From the NCBI RefSeq assembly GCF_029319185.1, contig NZ_CP119754.1, positions 806,001-870,000 of the forward strand: a DNA stretch of 64,000 nucleotides. Direction: 5' to 3'. Position 1 is the first letter of the stretch. Every line of letters starts with the position of its first letter. The position numbers were made by a program, and so were the translations under genes. Below the pieces are notes generated by a model. The model saw nothing but the letters and a program-made list of their open reading frames with translations, was not told the DNA's origin and ran no database searches. Source of the DNA: Superficieibacter sp. HKU1. GTDB lineage: Bacteria > Pseudomonadota > Gammaproteobacteria > Enterobacterales > Enterobacteriaceae. Below, piece after piece: positions 26,626 to 35,913 of the stretch.

Positions 26626-26763
26626 ACTAAAGTACGTAATTGCGTTCTTGATGCACTTTCCATCAACGTCAACAACATCATTAGCTTGGTCGTGGGTACT
26701 TTCCCTCTGAACCCGACAGTGTCAAAAACGGCTGTTATCCTAACCATTTTAACAGCAACATAA
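26626..26763 (+). pseudogene. yjjY: yjjY reading frame without start codon
   Basis: The 45 codons after the initiator of E. coli YjjY are preserved here, from TKVRNCVLDALSIN to the end VILTILTAT and the TAA at 26761. The codon that should be ATG reads AAG (26623-26625), and no in-frame ATG or GTG precedes it before a TAA 18 nt upstream. Either the gene is broken or it was never coding and its conservation reflects arcA promoter/leader DNA on the other strand. The comparison with E. coli rests on my memory of the 46-residue protein. Confidence 0.6.
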
Positions 26764-26804
26764 CAGGGCAGGAGACAGCTGACACCCAATAAAACTACGC
26801 TTCG

Positions 26805-26818
26805 TTGACATATATCAA
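26805..26818 (-). promoter_or_regulatory. Putative FNR site upstream of arcA
   Basis: TTGAC-ATAT-ATCAA matches the FNR consensus TTGAT-N4-ATCAA at 9 of 10 positions. It is about 280 bp upstream of the arcA start. arcA is known to be activated by FNR in E. coli, which supports function; the exact promoter it serves cannot be fixed from sequence. Confidence 0.6.
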
Positions 26819-27163
26819 GTTCAATTGTAGCACGTTAACATTTTGCAGAAACTCTTGCAGCCAAATGCTAGCGTCTATCACAATCTATCAACAACTCAAT
26901 AAGTTACCTGTGATAATTTATAAGTACGGTGAATTTAATTAAGTAAAAACATATAAAATATAAATATCAATACTAAACATGTAGATAAGTATGTTCTGTT
27001 AACATACTACACCCACTCACTGCTTTAAAACAGTTTAGCTTCTTTTAAGTATGGGGAAAGCGGGCGATAGTGACGGTTGTTGCAAATTTGTAAATTCTCG
27101 ATGCGAAATAAGATGCCGGTCTGGTGCTGTTTCGCCAGCAAACTGATTAATAAGAGATCATAA

Positions 27164-27850
27164 ATGCGATTCACAATTGTACTGGTCGCCCCCGCCAGGG
27201 CGGAAAATATCGGCGCGGCCGCCAGGGCGATGAAAACGATGGGATTCAGCGAGTTACGGATTGTTGACAGCGAGGCGCACTTACAACCAGCCGCGCGCCG
27301 CGTCGCGCACGGTTCTGGCGATATTCTGGATAATCTCACCACCTACCCAACGCTTGAGGCGGCACTGCACGATGTGGATTTCACCGTTGCCACTACCGCG
27401 CGCAGCCGGGCGAAATTTCATTACTACGCCACGCCATCAGAGCTGGTGCCACTGCTGGAAGAGAAAGCCGGGTGGCTGAACCATACTGCCCTGGTATTTG
27501 GCCGGGAAGATTCCGGTTTGACCAATGAAGAACTGGCGCTGGCCGATATTCTCACCGGCGTCCCGATGGTCGCGGATTATCCTTCGCTGAATTTGGGCCA
27601 GGCGGTAATGGTTTTTTGCTATCAATTAGCGCCACTAATACAACACCGTCCCGGCACCTGTGAGCCAGGTGATGAAAATCAATTGCAGGCGTTACGCTCA
27701 CGCATTGTTACCCTGCTTCAGTCGCTGGGCGTGACGAATGATGAAAAACTGGCCGACTGGCTACAGCAGCGTATTGGTCTGTTGCAGCAGCGTGATACGG
27801 CAATGCTGCATCGTTTACTCCACGATATTGAAAAAAAACTGGCAGAATAA
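27164..27850 (+). CDS. yjtD: YjtD (LasT), SpoU-family RNA 2'-O-methyltransferase
   Basis: A 228-residue TrmH/SpoU-superfamily (SPOUT) methyltransferase, similar to TrmJ. SPOUT motifs: N-terminal VLVAPARAENIGAAARAMKTMG with the conserved Asn/Arg, central LVFGREDSGLTNEEL, and the C-terminal knot segment PSLNLGQAVMV. It predicts 2'-O-ribose methylation of an RNA; the target of YjtD is not established. It lies between the arcA upstream region and the thr operon as in E. coli. Confidence 0.9.
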   Translation: MRFTIVLVAPARAENIGAAARAMKTMGFSELRIVDSEAHLQPAARRVAHGSGDILDNLTTYPTLEAALHDVDFTVATTARSRAKFHYYATPSELVPLLEEKAGWLNHTALVFGREDSGLTNEELALADILTGVPMVADYPSLNLGQAVMVFCYQLAPLIQHRPGTCEPGDENQLQALRSRIVTLLQSLGVTNDEKLADWLQQRIGLLQQRDTAMLHRLLHDIEKKLAE

Positions 27851-27983
27851 AATACTGTATTTTGTTTTAATTTAAGGTGAGTAATCTACTTTGTGGGCAA
27901 TTAACCCGCCTGGTGCATTAAAAAATGCGCTGATACTGGTCGGATGGCGAGCAGGTTGAAAATGTGACGAATTTAAAAATTCG

Positions 27984-28040
27984 TTGACTTAGCCAGGCAG
28001 ATACTTTAACCAATATAGGTATACAGGACAGACAGATAAC
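27984..28040 (+). promoter_or_regulatory. thrLABC promoter region
   Basis: The stretch from TTGACTTAG (27984) through ACTTTAACCAATATAGG (28003-28019) closely resembles the E. coli thr promoter segment directly upstream of thrL. I do not assign exact -35 and -10 hexamers. Confidence 0.6.
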
Positions 28041-28061
28041 GATTACAGAGCAAACAACATC

Positions 28062-28127
28062 ATGATCCGCATCCGCACAACCACCATTACCACCATCACA
28101 ATTACCACAGGTAACGGTGCGGGCTGA
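28062..28127 (+). CDS. thrL: thr operon leader peptide ThrL
   Basis: A 21-codon peptide with eight threonine and five isoleucine codons, ending in TGNGAG as in E. coli. Translation speed through the Thr/Ile codons decides whether the attenuator 3' of it forms. The N-terminus MIRIRTTT differs from both the K-12 and the Salmonella versions known to me, with one more Ile than K-12. It is too short for standard gene callers. Confidence 0.95.
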   Translation: MIRIRTTTITTITITTGNGAG

Positions 28128-28145
28128 CGCGTACAGGAAAAACAG

Positions 28146-28182
28146 AAAAAAGCCCGCACCTGAACAGTGCGGGCTTTTTTTT
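28146..28182 (+). terminator. thr operon attenuator
   Basis: Stem GCCCGCAC / GTGCGGGC with 7-nt loop, preceded by AAAAAA and followed by an eight-T run, 25 nt after the thrL stop and 27 nt before thrA. This is the classic Thr/Ile-controlled terminator. Confidence 0.95.
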
Positions 28183-28208
28183 CGGGTAAAAATCAAGGGG
28201 TCATTACC

Positions 28209-30671
28209 ATGCGAGTGTTGAAGTTTGGCGGTACATCAGTGGCAAATGCAGAACGATTTCTGCGGGTTGCCGATATTCTGGAGAGTAATGCCAGGCAGGG
28301 GCAGGTTGCGACCGTTCTCTCTGCCCCGGCAAAAATTACCAATCACCTGGTGGCGATGATTGAAAAAACCATCGGTGGCCAGGATGCTCATACCAATATC
28401 AGCGACGCCGAACGTATTTTCGCCGAACTTCTTCAGGGACTTGCCGATGCCCAGCCAGGTTTTCCTCTTGCCCGGCTAAAAACGGTTGTTGAACAGGAAT
28501 TCGCGCAGATCAAACATGTTCTGCACGGTATCAGCTTGCTCAACCAGTGCCCGGATAGCGTCAACGCTGCGCTGATTTGCCGTGGCGAGAAACTCTCTAT
28601 TGCCATAATGGCGGGCCTGCTACAGGCGCGCGGCCACAACGTGACGGTCATCGATCCGGTTGAAAAACTGCTGGCGGTGGGACACTACCTTGAATCCACC
28701 GTGGATATCGCTGAATCCACCCGGCGTATCGCGGCCAGTCAGATCCCGGCCGACCATATGATCCTGATGGCAGGCTTCACTGCCGGCAATGAAAAAGGCG
28801 AACTGGTGGTGTTAGGCCGTAATGGTTCCGATTACTCGGCGGCGGTGCTGGCGGCCTGTCTGCGCGCGGACTGCTGCGAGATCTGGACCGACGTCGACGG
28901 CGTGTATACCTGCGACCCGCGTCAGGTCCCGGACGCGCGTCTGCTGAAATCCATGTCATATCAGGAGGCAATGGAGCTCTCCTATTTTGGTGCGAAAGTG
29001 CTGCATCCGCGTACCATCGCGCCCATTGCCCAGTTCCAGATCCCCTGTCTTATCAAAAATACCGGTAATCCGCAGGCGCCGGGCACCCTGATTGGGGCGA
29101 ACAGTGATGAAGACGGCCTGGCGGTCAAAGGGATTTCCAATCTTAATAATATGGCGATGTTCAATGTCTCCGGCCCTGGCATGAAAGGCATGGTGGGCAT
29201 GGCAGCCCGCGTGTTCGCCACCATGTCACGCGCCGGGATCTCGGTGGTGTTGATTACCCAGTCTTCTTCTGAATACAGTATCAGCTTCTGCGTGCCGCAG
29301 TCCGACTGCGCCCGTGCGCAGCGCGCAATGGGCGATGAGTTTTATCTTGAGCTGAAAGAGGGGCTGCTGGAGCCGCTGGCGATTATGGAACGGCTGGCGA
29401 TTATCTCGGTGGTTGGTGACGGCATGCGTACCCTGCGCGGGATCTCCGCCAAATTCTTCGCCGCACTGGCGCGGGCCAACATCAATATTGTTGCTATTGC
29501 GCAGGGATCTTCCGAGCGTTCCATTTCCGTGGTGGTCAGCAATGATGACGCCATGACCGGCGTGCGCGTCACCCATCAGATGCTGTTTAACACCGATCAG
29601 GTGATTGAGGTCTTCCTGGTGGGCGTCGGCGGCGTCGGCGGCGCGCTGCTGGAGCAGATCAAACGTCAGCAGGCGTGGCTGAAGGGCAAGCATATCGATC
29701 TGCGTGTTTGCGGCGTGGCGAACTCGAAAGCGCTGTTAACCAACGTCCACGGCCTGAATCTGGAAAACTGGCAGAATGAACTGGCGGAAGCGAAAGAGCC
29801 TTTCAACCTTGGCCGTTTGATCCGCCTGGTGAAAGAGTATCATCTGCTGAACCCGGTGATTGTCGACTGTACTTCCAGCCAGGCGGTCGCCGATCAGTAT
29901 GCCGATTTCCTGCGCGAAGGTTTCCACGTAGTAACGCCGAACAAAAAAGCCAATACCTCGTCAATGGATTACTACCACCAGCTGCGCCATGCGGCGGGTC
30001 ACTCACGGCGCAAATTCCTCTACGACACCAACGTCGGCGCGGGTCTGCCGGTGATTGAAAACCTGCAAAATCTGCTCAATGCGGGTGATGAACTCCAGCG
30101 TTTCTCCGGCATTCTTTCCGGTTCCCTGTCGTTTATTTTCGGTAAGCTTGATGAGGGTATGAGTCTGTCGGAGGCGACCCGCGTCGCGCGGGAAATGGGC
30201 TATACCGAACCCGATCCGCGTGACGATCTTTCCGGCATGGACGTGGCGCGTAAACTGCTCATCCTCGTACGCGAAACTGGCCGCAGCCTTGAGCTTAGCG
30301 ATATCGTCATTGAATCTGTTTTGCCAGACAGCTTTGACGCCACCGGCGATACCGACAGTTTTATGGCGCGTCTGCCGCAGCTTGATGACAGTTTCTCTGC
30401 CCGCGTGGCGAAAGCGCGTGATGACGGCAAGGTTCTGCGCTATGTTGGCAATATTGAGGAAGACGGCGTATGCCGGGTGAAAATCGCCGAGGTGGACGGT
30501 AACGATCCGCTGTATAAAGTGAAAAATGGCGAGAATGCGCTGGCTTTTTACAGCCATTACTATCAACCGCTGCCGCTGGTGCTGCGCGGTTACGGTGCGG
30601 GCAACGACGTGACCGCGGCGGGCGTATTTGCCGATCTGCTGCGCACCCTTTCATGGAAGTTAGGAGTTTAA
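28209..30671 (+). CDS. thrA: Bifunctional aspartokinase I/homoserine dehydrogenase I
   Basis: An 820-residue fusion enzyme. The aspartokinase domain begins KFGGTS (residues 5-10) and runs to about 250; two ACT-like regulatory domains follow (about 310-460, threonine feedback). The homoserine dehydrogenase domain starts at about 465 with the NAD(P) fold GVGGVGGAL, and carries CTSSQAVADQY and the DPRDDLSGMDVARKLLIL segment. It catalyses steps 1 and 3 of threonine synthesis. The frame is open 14 codons upstream through the attenuator, but ATG 28209 after AGGGGTC gives the E. coli length. Confidence 0.98.
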   Translation: MRVLKFGGTSVANAERFLRVADILESNARQGQVATVLSAPAKITNHLVAMIEKTIGGQDAHTNISDAERIFAELLQGLADAQPGFPLARLKTVVEQEFAQIKHVLHGISLLNQCPDSVNAALICRGEKLSIAIMAGLLQARGHNVTVIDPVEKLLAVGHYLESTVDIAESTRRIAASQIPADHMILMAGFTAGNEKGELVVLGRNGSDYSAAVLAACLRADCCEIWTDVDGVYTCDPRQVPDARLLKSMSYQEAMELSYFGAKVLHPRTIAPIAQFQIPCLIKNTGNPQAPGTLIGANSDEDGLAVKGISNLNNMAMFNVSGPGMKGMVGMAARVFATMSRAGISVVLITQSSSEYSISFCVPQSDCARAQRAMGDEFYLELKEGLLEPLAIMERLAIISVVGDGMRTLRGISAKFFAALARANINIVAIAQGSSERSISVVVSNDDAMTGVRVTHQMLFNTDQVIEVFLVGVGGVGGALLEQIKRQQAWLKGKHIDLRVCGVANSKALLTNVHGLNLENWQNELAEAKEPFNLGRLIRLVKEYHLLNPVIVDCTSSQAVADQYADFLREGFHVVTPNKKANTSSMDYYHQLRHAAGHSRRKFLYDTNVGAGLPVIENLQNLLNAGDELQRFSGILSGSLSFIFGKLDEGMSLSEATRVAREMGYTEPDPRDDLSGMDVARKLLILVRETGRSLELSDIVIESVLPDSFDATGDTDSFMARLPQLDDSFSARVAKARDDGKVLRYVGNIEEDGVCRVKIAEVDGNDPLYKVKNGENALAFYSHYYQPLPLVLRGYGAGNDVTAAGVFADLLRTLSWKLGV

Positions 30672-30672
30672 C

Positions 30673-31602
30673 ATGGTTAAAGTTTATGCCCCGGCTTCCA
30701 GCGCCAATATGAGCGTCGGGTTTGACGTGCTGGGGGCGGCAGTAACGCCCGTTGACGGTTCGCTACTGGGCGATACCGTTGCCGTTGCCGCCGCGGACCG
30801 TTTTAGCGTGGAAAATAAAGGCCGTTTCGCCAGTAAACTCCCCGCTGAACCGCGGGAGAATATTGTTTATCAGTGCTGGGAACGCTTTTGTCAGGAGATC
30901 GGCAAAACCGTTCCGGTGACCATGACGCTGGAAAAAAATATGCCGATTGGTTCCGGACTGGGCTCCAGCGCCTGTTCCGTGGTGGCCGCACTGGTCGCCA
31001 TGAATGAATACTGCGGCAAGCCGTTGAACGAGACGCGCATGCTGGCGTTAATGGGCGAGCTGGAAGGACGTATTTCCGGCAGCGTTCACTATGATAACGT
31101 CGCCCCTTGTTACCTTGGCGGCATGCAGTTAATGATTGAGGAAAACGGCATTATCAGCGAGCAGGTGCCAGGCTTTGATGAGTGGCTGTGGGTGCTGGCT
31201 TATCCGGGGATCGTCGTCTCCACGGCGGAGGCACGTGCTATTCTGCCCGCGCAGTATCGCCGTCAGGACTGCATCGCGCACGGTCGTCATCTGGCGGGAT
31301 TTATTCACGCTTGTTATTCACGTCAGCCGCAGCTGGCGGCGAAATTAATGAAAGATGTGATTGCCGAACCGTATCGCGCAAAATTGCTGCCGGGCTTTAA
31401 TGAAGCGCGTCAGGCTGTGGCAGAAATCGGGGCGCTGTCCTGCGGGATCTCCGGTTCAGGCCCAACGCTGTTCGCCCTGTGCGATAAAACCGATACCGCG
31501 CAGCGCGTGGCGGACTGGCTCAGCAAACACTATCTGCAAAATCAGGAAGGCTTTGTTCATATTTGCCGGCTGGATACGGCGGGCGCACGAGTAGTGGGAT
31601 AA
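30673..31602 (+). CDS. thrB: Homoserine kinase ThrB
   Basis: A 309-residue GHMP kinase that phosphorylates homoserine. The ATP-binding GHMP motif PIGSGLGSSACSV is at about residues 95-107, and the C-terminal motif 3 is CGISGSGPTLFAL. The start codon follows the thrA stop by a single base, so translation is tightly coupled; TAGGAG lies in the end of thrA. Confidence 0.98.
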   Translation: MVKVYAPASSANMSVGFDVLGAAVTPVDGSLLGDTVAVAAADRFSVENKGRFASKLPAEPRENIVYQCWERFCQEIGKTVPVTMTLEKNMPIGSGLGSSACSVVAALVAMNEYCGKPLNETRMLALMGELEGRISGSVHYDNVAPCYLGGMQLMIEENGIISEQVPGFDEWLWVLAYPGIVVSTAEARAILPAQYRRQDCIAHGRHLAGFIHACYSRQPQLAAKLMKDVIAEPYRAKLLPGFNEARQAVAEIGALSCGISGSGPTLFALCDKTDTAQRVADWLSKHYLQNQEGFVHICRLDTAGARVVG

Positions 31603-31605
31603 CTA

Positions 31606-32892
31606 ATGAAACTCTATAACCTGAAAGATCATAATGAGCAGGTCAGCTTTGCGCAGGCCGTTACCCAGGGGCTGGGCAAACAGCAGGGATTGTTTTTTCC
31701 GCACGATCTGCCCGAATTCAGCCTGACCGACATTGATGAAATGCTGAACCAGGATTTCGTCAGCCGTAGTGCGAAAATCCTCAGCGCGTTTATTGGCGAT
31801 GAAATTCCGTCCGCCGTACTGGAACAGCGCGTGGGGGCGGCATTTGCTTTCCCGGCTCCGGTGAAGCCGGTGACCGAAGAGATCGGTTGCCTCGAGTTAT
31901 TCCATGGCCCGACGCTGGCGTTTAAGGATTTCGGCGGGCGCTTTATGGCGCAAATGCTGACGCACATCAGCGGCGACAAGCCGGTGACCATCCTGACCGC
32001 AACCTCTGGTGATACGGGGGCCGCCGTCGCCCATGCGTTTTATGGCCTGCCAAATATCCGGGTGGTGATCCTCTATCCGCGTGGCAAAATCAGCCCGCTA
32101 CAGGAAAAGCTGTTTTGTACCCTCGGCGGTAATATCGAAACTGTCGCCATTGACGGCGATTTTGACGCCTGCCAGGCGCTGGTCAAACAGGCGTTTGATG
32201 ATGAAGAATTAAAAGCGGCGCTGGGACTGAACTCTGCCAACTCGATTAATATCAGCCGCCTGCTGGCGCAAATCTGCTATTACTTCGAAGCGGTGGCGCA
32301 GCTGCCGCAGGAAGCCCGTAACCAGCTGGTGATTTCCGTTCCCAGCGGTAACTTTGGCGATTTGACGGCGGGCCTGCTGGCAAAATCGCTCGGTCTGCCG
32401 GTGAAACGCTTTATTGCCGCCACCAACGCCAATGACACCGTGCCGCGCTTCCTGCAAGATGGCAAATGGGCACCAGGCGCGACGCAGGCGACGCTCTCGA
32501 ATGCAATGGACGTCAGTCAGCCAAACAACTGGCCGCGAGTGGAAGAGATCTTCCGGCGTAAAATATGGCGTCTGAACGAGCTGGGATATGCCGCGGTGGA
32601 TGATGAAACCACTAAAGCCACAATGCGTGAACTTCAGGGGCTGGGCTACGTATCTGAGCCGCATGCGGCCATTGCCTACCGGGCGCTACGCGATCAGCTG
32701 CAACCGGGCGAATATGGTTTATTCCTCGGCACCGCGCACCCGGCTAAATTCAAGGAGAGCGTTGATGCAATCCTTGGCGATACGCTACCGCTGCCGAAAG
32801 CGCTGGCCGAGCGGGCGGATTTACCGTTGTTGTCGCATAATCTACCGGCGGATTTTGCCGCTTTACGCCAGTTGATGATGGCGCGCGGGTAA
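31606..32892 (+). CDS. thrC: Threonine synthase ThrC
   Basis: A 428-residue PLP enzyme converting O-phosphohomoserine to threonine, the last step of the pathway. The PLP lysine is K107 in LAFKDFGGR; the phosphate-binding loop is TATSGDTGAAVAHAF and SVPSGNFGD near 245-255. It starts 3 nt after thrB stops. A strong terminator follows after 15 bp. Confidence 0.98.
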   Translation: MKLYNLKDHNEQVSFAQAVTQGLGKQQGLFFPHDLPEFSLTDIDEMLNQDFVSRSAKILSAFIGDEIPSAVLEQRVGAAFAFPAPVKPVTEEIGCLELFHGPTLAFKDFGGRFMAQMLTHISGDKPVTILTATSGDTGAAVAHAFYGLPNIRVVILYPRGKISPLQEKLFCTLGGNIETVAIDGDFDACQALVKQAFDDEELKAALGLNSANSINISRLLAQICYYFEAVAQLPQEARNQLVISVPSGNFGDLTAGLLAKSLGLPVKRFIAATNANDTVPRFLQDGKWAPGATQATLSNAMDVSQPNNWPRVEEIFRRKIWRLNELGYAAVDDETTKATMRELQGLGYVSEPHAAIAYRALRDQLQPGEYGLFLGTAHPAKFKESVDAILGDTLPLPKALAERADLPLLSHNLPADFAALRQLMMARG

Positions 32893-32907
32893 TTATTCGC
32901 GCTAATT

Positions 32908-32944
32908 ATGCCGGGTGAGCATGATGGCTACCCGGCATTTTTTA
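32908..32944 (+). terminator. Terminator of the thr operon
   Basis: Perfect 9-bp stem ATGCCGGGT / ACCCGGCAT with a 13-nt loop, followed by a run of six or more T. Confidence 0.9.
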
Positions 32945-33101
32945 TGGAGAAAATAAGGAGGAAAAAAGCAGGCAAAAAGGAGAAATTCCCAATAAATGCG
33001 GTAACTTAGAGATTAGGATTGCAGAGAATAACAACCCGCGTTCCCCTCACGTATTCTCCTTACATCGGCCCACATCGGGCAAGATTGAAAAGGAGTAACC
33101 C

Positions 33102-33401
33102 ATGTCTACACTGAAACCTGCTCTTCTGGCGCTTTCGATGCTGCTGGTGGCTCCCATTGCGGTACAGGCAGCAGAAATCACCCTCATTCCGGCAGTCACC
33201 CTGCAAATCGGCGACCGCGATGATCACGGGAACTATTGGGATGGCGGCCACTGGCGGGATCATGGCTGGTGGGAAAAACACTATGACTGGCGAGATAATC
33301 GCTGGCAGCCGCATGGTCCGCATGCAGAGCCGCATCATAACGATCATCATGACGATCGCCGCGATGACTACCGTCCGGGCCCGGACGATCATCATCGCTA
33401 A
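33102..33401 (+). CDS. yaaX: YaaX, DUF2502 exported protein
   Basis: A 99-residue protein with signal peptide (cleavage near IAVQA-AE, residue 22) and a mature part extremely rich in His, Asp, Arg and Trp. A repeated DGGHWRDHGWWEKHYDWR-type segment (about 47-64) is followed by a His/Asp tail with a possible metal-binding character. It resembles E. coli YaaX and the DUF2502 family, whose function is unknown. AAGGAG precedes the start. It has its own transcription unit between thrC and the convergent yaaA. Confidence 0.9.
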   Translation: MSTLKPALLALSMLLVAPIAVQAAEITLIPAVTLQIGDRDDHGNYWDGGHWRDHGWWEKHYDWRDNRWQPHGPHAEPHHNDHHDDRRDDYRPGPDDHHR

Positions 33402-33402
33402 C

Positions 33403-33426
33403 GTAAAGCGCCTTCGGGCGCTTTAC
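33403..33426. terminator. Bidirectional hairpin between yaaX and yaaA
   Basis: A 10-bp perfect stem GTAAAGCGCC / GGCGCTTTAC closed by a TTCG tetraloop, filling the whole gap between the convergent stops of yaaX and yaaA. Confidence 0.85.
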
Positions 33427-34200
33427 TTACTGCTCGTGGCGTTTAAACACCAGCTCGCCACTGCCGGATGCGTCTTTATCAAAGAAATAGCCGTCGCTGT
33501 TGAACGCGGTAAGTTGCTCCGGCGTCGTCAGACGGTTTTCAATGATGTAGCGGCTCATAAGGCCACGGGCTTTTTTGGCGTAGAAGCTGATGACTTTGAA
33601 CTTGCCGTTCTTTTCATCAAGGAACACCGGCTTAATCACCTCACCGGCCAGTTTTTTCGCCTTCACGGATTTAAAATATTCCTCTGAAGCGAGGTTAATC
33701 ACCACGCGCTCTTTCTGCGTCTCAAGCACCTCATTGAGCTTATCGGTAATGATATCGCCCCAGAACTGGTAAAGATCTTTGCCGCGAGCATTGGCAAAGC
33801 GGATGCCCATTTCCAGACGATAAGGCTGCATCAAATCCAGCGGACGCAATACCCCGTAGAGGCCAGAAAGCATCCGCAGATGCTGCTGGGCAAAATCAAA
33901 ATCCGTCTCGCTAAAGGTCCCGGCCTGAAGCCCGGTATAGACGTCACCCTTAAACGCCAGAATCGCCTGGCGGGCGTTTTCCGGCGTGAAGTCGGGCTGC
34001 CAGTCGTGAAAACGGGTTGCATTCAGGCTCGCCAGCTTATCGCTAATGCTCATCAGACTGGCAATTTGCGGTGCTGACAGCTTGCGCGCGTCTTTAATCA
34101 ATTGCTGCGAATGGTCCAGCAGTTCAGGCTGGGTAAAGCGTTTCGTTGCCAGCGGACTTTGATAGTCCAGCGTTTTTGCAGGTGAAATCAGAATCAGCAT
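33427..34200 (-). CDS. yaaA: YaaA, peroxide stress resistance protein
   Basis: A 257-residue protein of the YaaA/DUF328 family. In E. coli it limits intracellular iron during peroxide stress and is OxyR-regulated; the family is also reported to have a DNA-binding fold. Family segments are ISPAKTLDY (residues about 5-13), LSGLYGVLRPLD and INLASEEYFKSV. The frame is open 13 codons upstream, but the ATG at 34200 gives the family N-terminus MLILISPAKT. Confidence 0.93.
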   Translation of the reverse strand: MLILISPAKTLDYQSPLATKRFTQPELLDHSQQLIKDARKLSAPQIASLMSISDKLASLNATRFHDWQPDFTPENARQAILAFKGDVYTGLQAGTFSETDFDFAQQHLRMLSGLYGVLRPLDLMQPYRLEMGIRFANARGKDLYQFWGDIITDKLNEVLETQKERVVINLASEEYFKSVKAKKLAGEVIKPVFLDEKNGKFKVISFYAKKARGLMSRYIIENRLTTPEQLTAFNSDGYFFDKDASGSGELVFKRHEQ

Positions 34201-34278
34201 AGTTAATCCTTGCGGCACATTATTCTGCGACTGTAGCAAAAAAAGCGGGTGGAGTGGGCGATGACTGCGATTGTCGCC

Positions 34279-35709
34279 TTATTGCTTCGGTGGATTTTCC
34301 CACGTATCCGGCATTAATTGTTGCTGGAGATCCGGATAGCGTTGCGGATCAAAAACCGGCCGCACGCCTAATTTACGCTGGCGCAAATAGTCACTGGCGA
34401 TAAGCCGCACCACCGGCGACAGGAGCAGGATGGCCGTCAGATTGGTGATGACCATCAGCGCCATGACAATATTCGCCAGTCGCCATACGATCGGAAAGCT
34501 CAGGAGTGAGCCGGCGACAACCATCATTAGCGTGGCGGCACGTAACGTCCAGCGCGCCCATAGCCCATCAAGTCGCAGGAAAACCAGGTTATTTTCAGCG
34601 TAGAGATAATTTCCCACGAGGGAGGTAAAGGCGAACAACATGACGATGATGGCGACCAGACCGGCGCCGGCATCGCCAACAAGCATGACCATGGCCTGCT
34701 GTATCCGTTGAATGCCTTCTATCGCGGTATGCTGCGTACTGGTGCCTGCCAACAGCACGATTAGCGCGCTACAGGTAGAGATGATAAACGTATCAATAAA
34801 CACGCCGATCATCTGCACAATTCCCTGGGCCGCAGGATGCGGTGGCCAGGAGGCTGCGGCCGCTGCGACATTGGGCGTCGAGCCCATTCCGGCTTCATTG
34901 GAAAACATCCCGCGCTGAAAACCGCTGGTGAGTGCCTGGCTAACGGTATAACCCGCCGCGCCAGCCGCCGCTTCCTGCCAGCCGAAGGCGCTTTTGACAA
35001 TAGCCGCGAGCGTGCCGGGGAGCGCCGTAATATGCCATGCGGTGACAAGAAGACTGGTGACAATCCAGATAACGACCATCATCGGTACCAGCCCCTGCAG
35101 CATACGGGCGACGCCGCGAAGACCGCGCACCACCGACAACAGCACCAGCGCGGCAAGTACCACGCCCGTGGCCAGCGACGGCACAGAAAAAGCATAGTTT
35201 ACCGCGCTGGCCACGGAATTTGCCTGGACCGTATTAAAAACCAGACCATATGAAAGCAGTAAAAACAGAGAGAAGAGTATGCCCATCCAGCGCATCCCCA
35301 GCCCGCGGTCCATATACCATGCCGGTCCCCCACGGAACTGTCCCGTAGCATCACGCTGTTTATAAAGTTGGGAAAGCGAACATTCAGCGAAGCTTATCGC
35401 CATACCGGTCAGCCCCGATACCCACATCCAGAAGATAGCGCCGGGTCCGCCTGCGGCAATGGCCAGCGAAATGCCGGCGAGATTGCCGCTGCCAACGCGC
35501 GCGGCCAGGCTGGTACACAGCGCCTGAAAGGAGGTTAAGCCACCCGGCTGCGGGGTAAGACTGTTTTTCAGACTTTTGCGGTAGTGGAGAAGATAGCGAA
35601 ACTGAATAAATCCCGTACGCCAGGTAAACCATATGCCAGCCCCGGCAAGGAGGTAGACCATTATCGATCCCCAGATCACATCGCTCATAAACTGAAGAAA
35701 ATCAGGCAT
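34279..35709 (-). CDS. yaaJ: YaaJ, alanine/glycine:cation symporter (AGCS family)
   Basis: A 476-residue inner membrane protein with about ten hydrophobic helices. AGCS-family signatures: the early ARVGSGNLAGISLAIAAGGPGAIFWMW stretch (about 70-96) and the AGMGSTPNVAAAAA segment near 270-285. It is predicted to import a small neutral amino acid with Na+ or H+; the substrate is inferred from the family. It is divergent from talB. Confidence 0.92.
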   Translation of the reverse strand: MPDFLQFMSDVIWGSIMVYLLAGAGIWFTWRTGFIQFRYLLHYRKSLKNSLTPQPGGLTSFQALCTSLAARVGSGNLAGISLAIAAGGPGAIFWMWVSGLTGMAISFAECSLSQLYKQRDATGQFRGGPAWYMDRGLGMRWMGILFSLFLLLSYGLVFNTVQANSVASAVNYAFSVPSLATGVVLAALVLLSVVRGLRGVARMLQGLVPMMVVIWIVTSLLVTAWHITALPGTLAAIVKSAFGWQEAAAGAAGYTVSQALTSGFQRGMFSNEAGMGSTPNVAAAAASWPPHPAAQGIVQMIGVFIDTFIISTCSALIVLLAGTSTQHTAIEGIQRIQQAMVMLVGDAGAGLVAIIVMLFAFTSLVGNYLYAENNLVFLRLDGLWARWTLRAATLMMVVAGSLLSFPIVWRLANIVMALMVITNLTAILLLSPVVRLIASDYLRQRKLGVRPVFDPQRYPDLQQQLMPDTWENPPKQ

Positions 35710-35913
35710 TAAACGTCCTCTTGTTTATGCCGGTGCGCTCGTGTAAGCGCTACCACTCACGGGATAAATGACTACCCCTCAGGTAATCAGCCAGCGAAGT
35801 CTACCATACTCTATACGGGTATACCGCCGCGGTTGCGCTGAGAGTGGGTCGTGATATTATCAGGGCAGACCGGTTACATCCCCCTAACAAGTTGTTTAAA
35901 GAGAAACACTATT

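Larger units (their letters stand above)
26527..27163. other. arcA upstream region, 637 bp
   Basis: AT-rich, with no intact gene recognised. It contains the start-less yjjY frame (26626-26763), an FNR-type site (26805-26818) and further upstream AT-rich stretches compatible with several arcA promoters; yjtD begins at its far end. A 61-codon minus-strand frame overlapping yjjY (26604-26789) has no recognisable features. Confidence 0.6.

Noticed and set aside
26604..26789. 61-codon minus-strand frame upstream of arcA
   Set aside because: Overlaps the yjjY relic and arcA leader, no motif or conserved start; likely chance.
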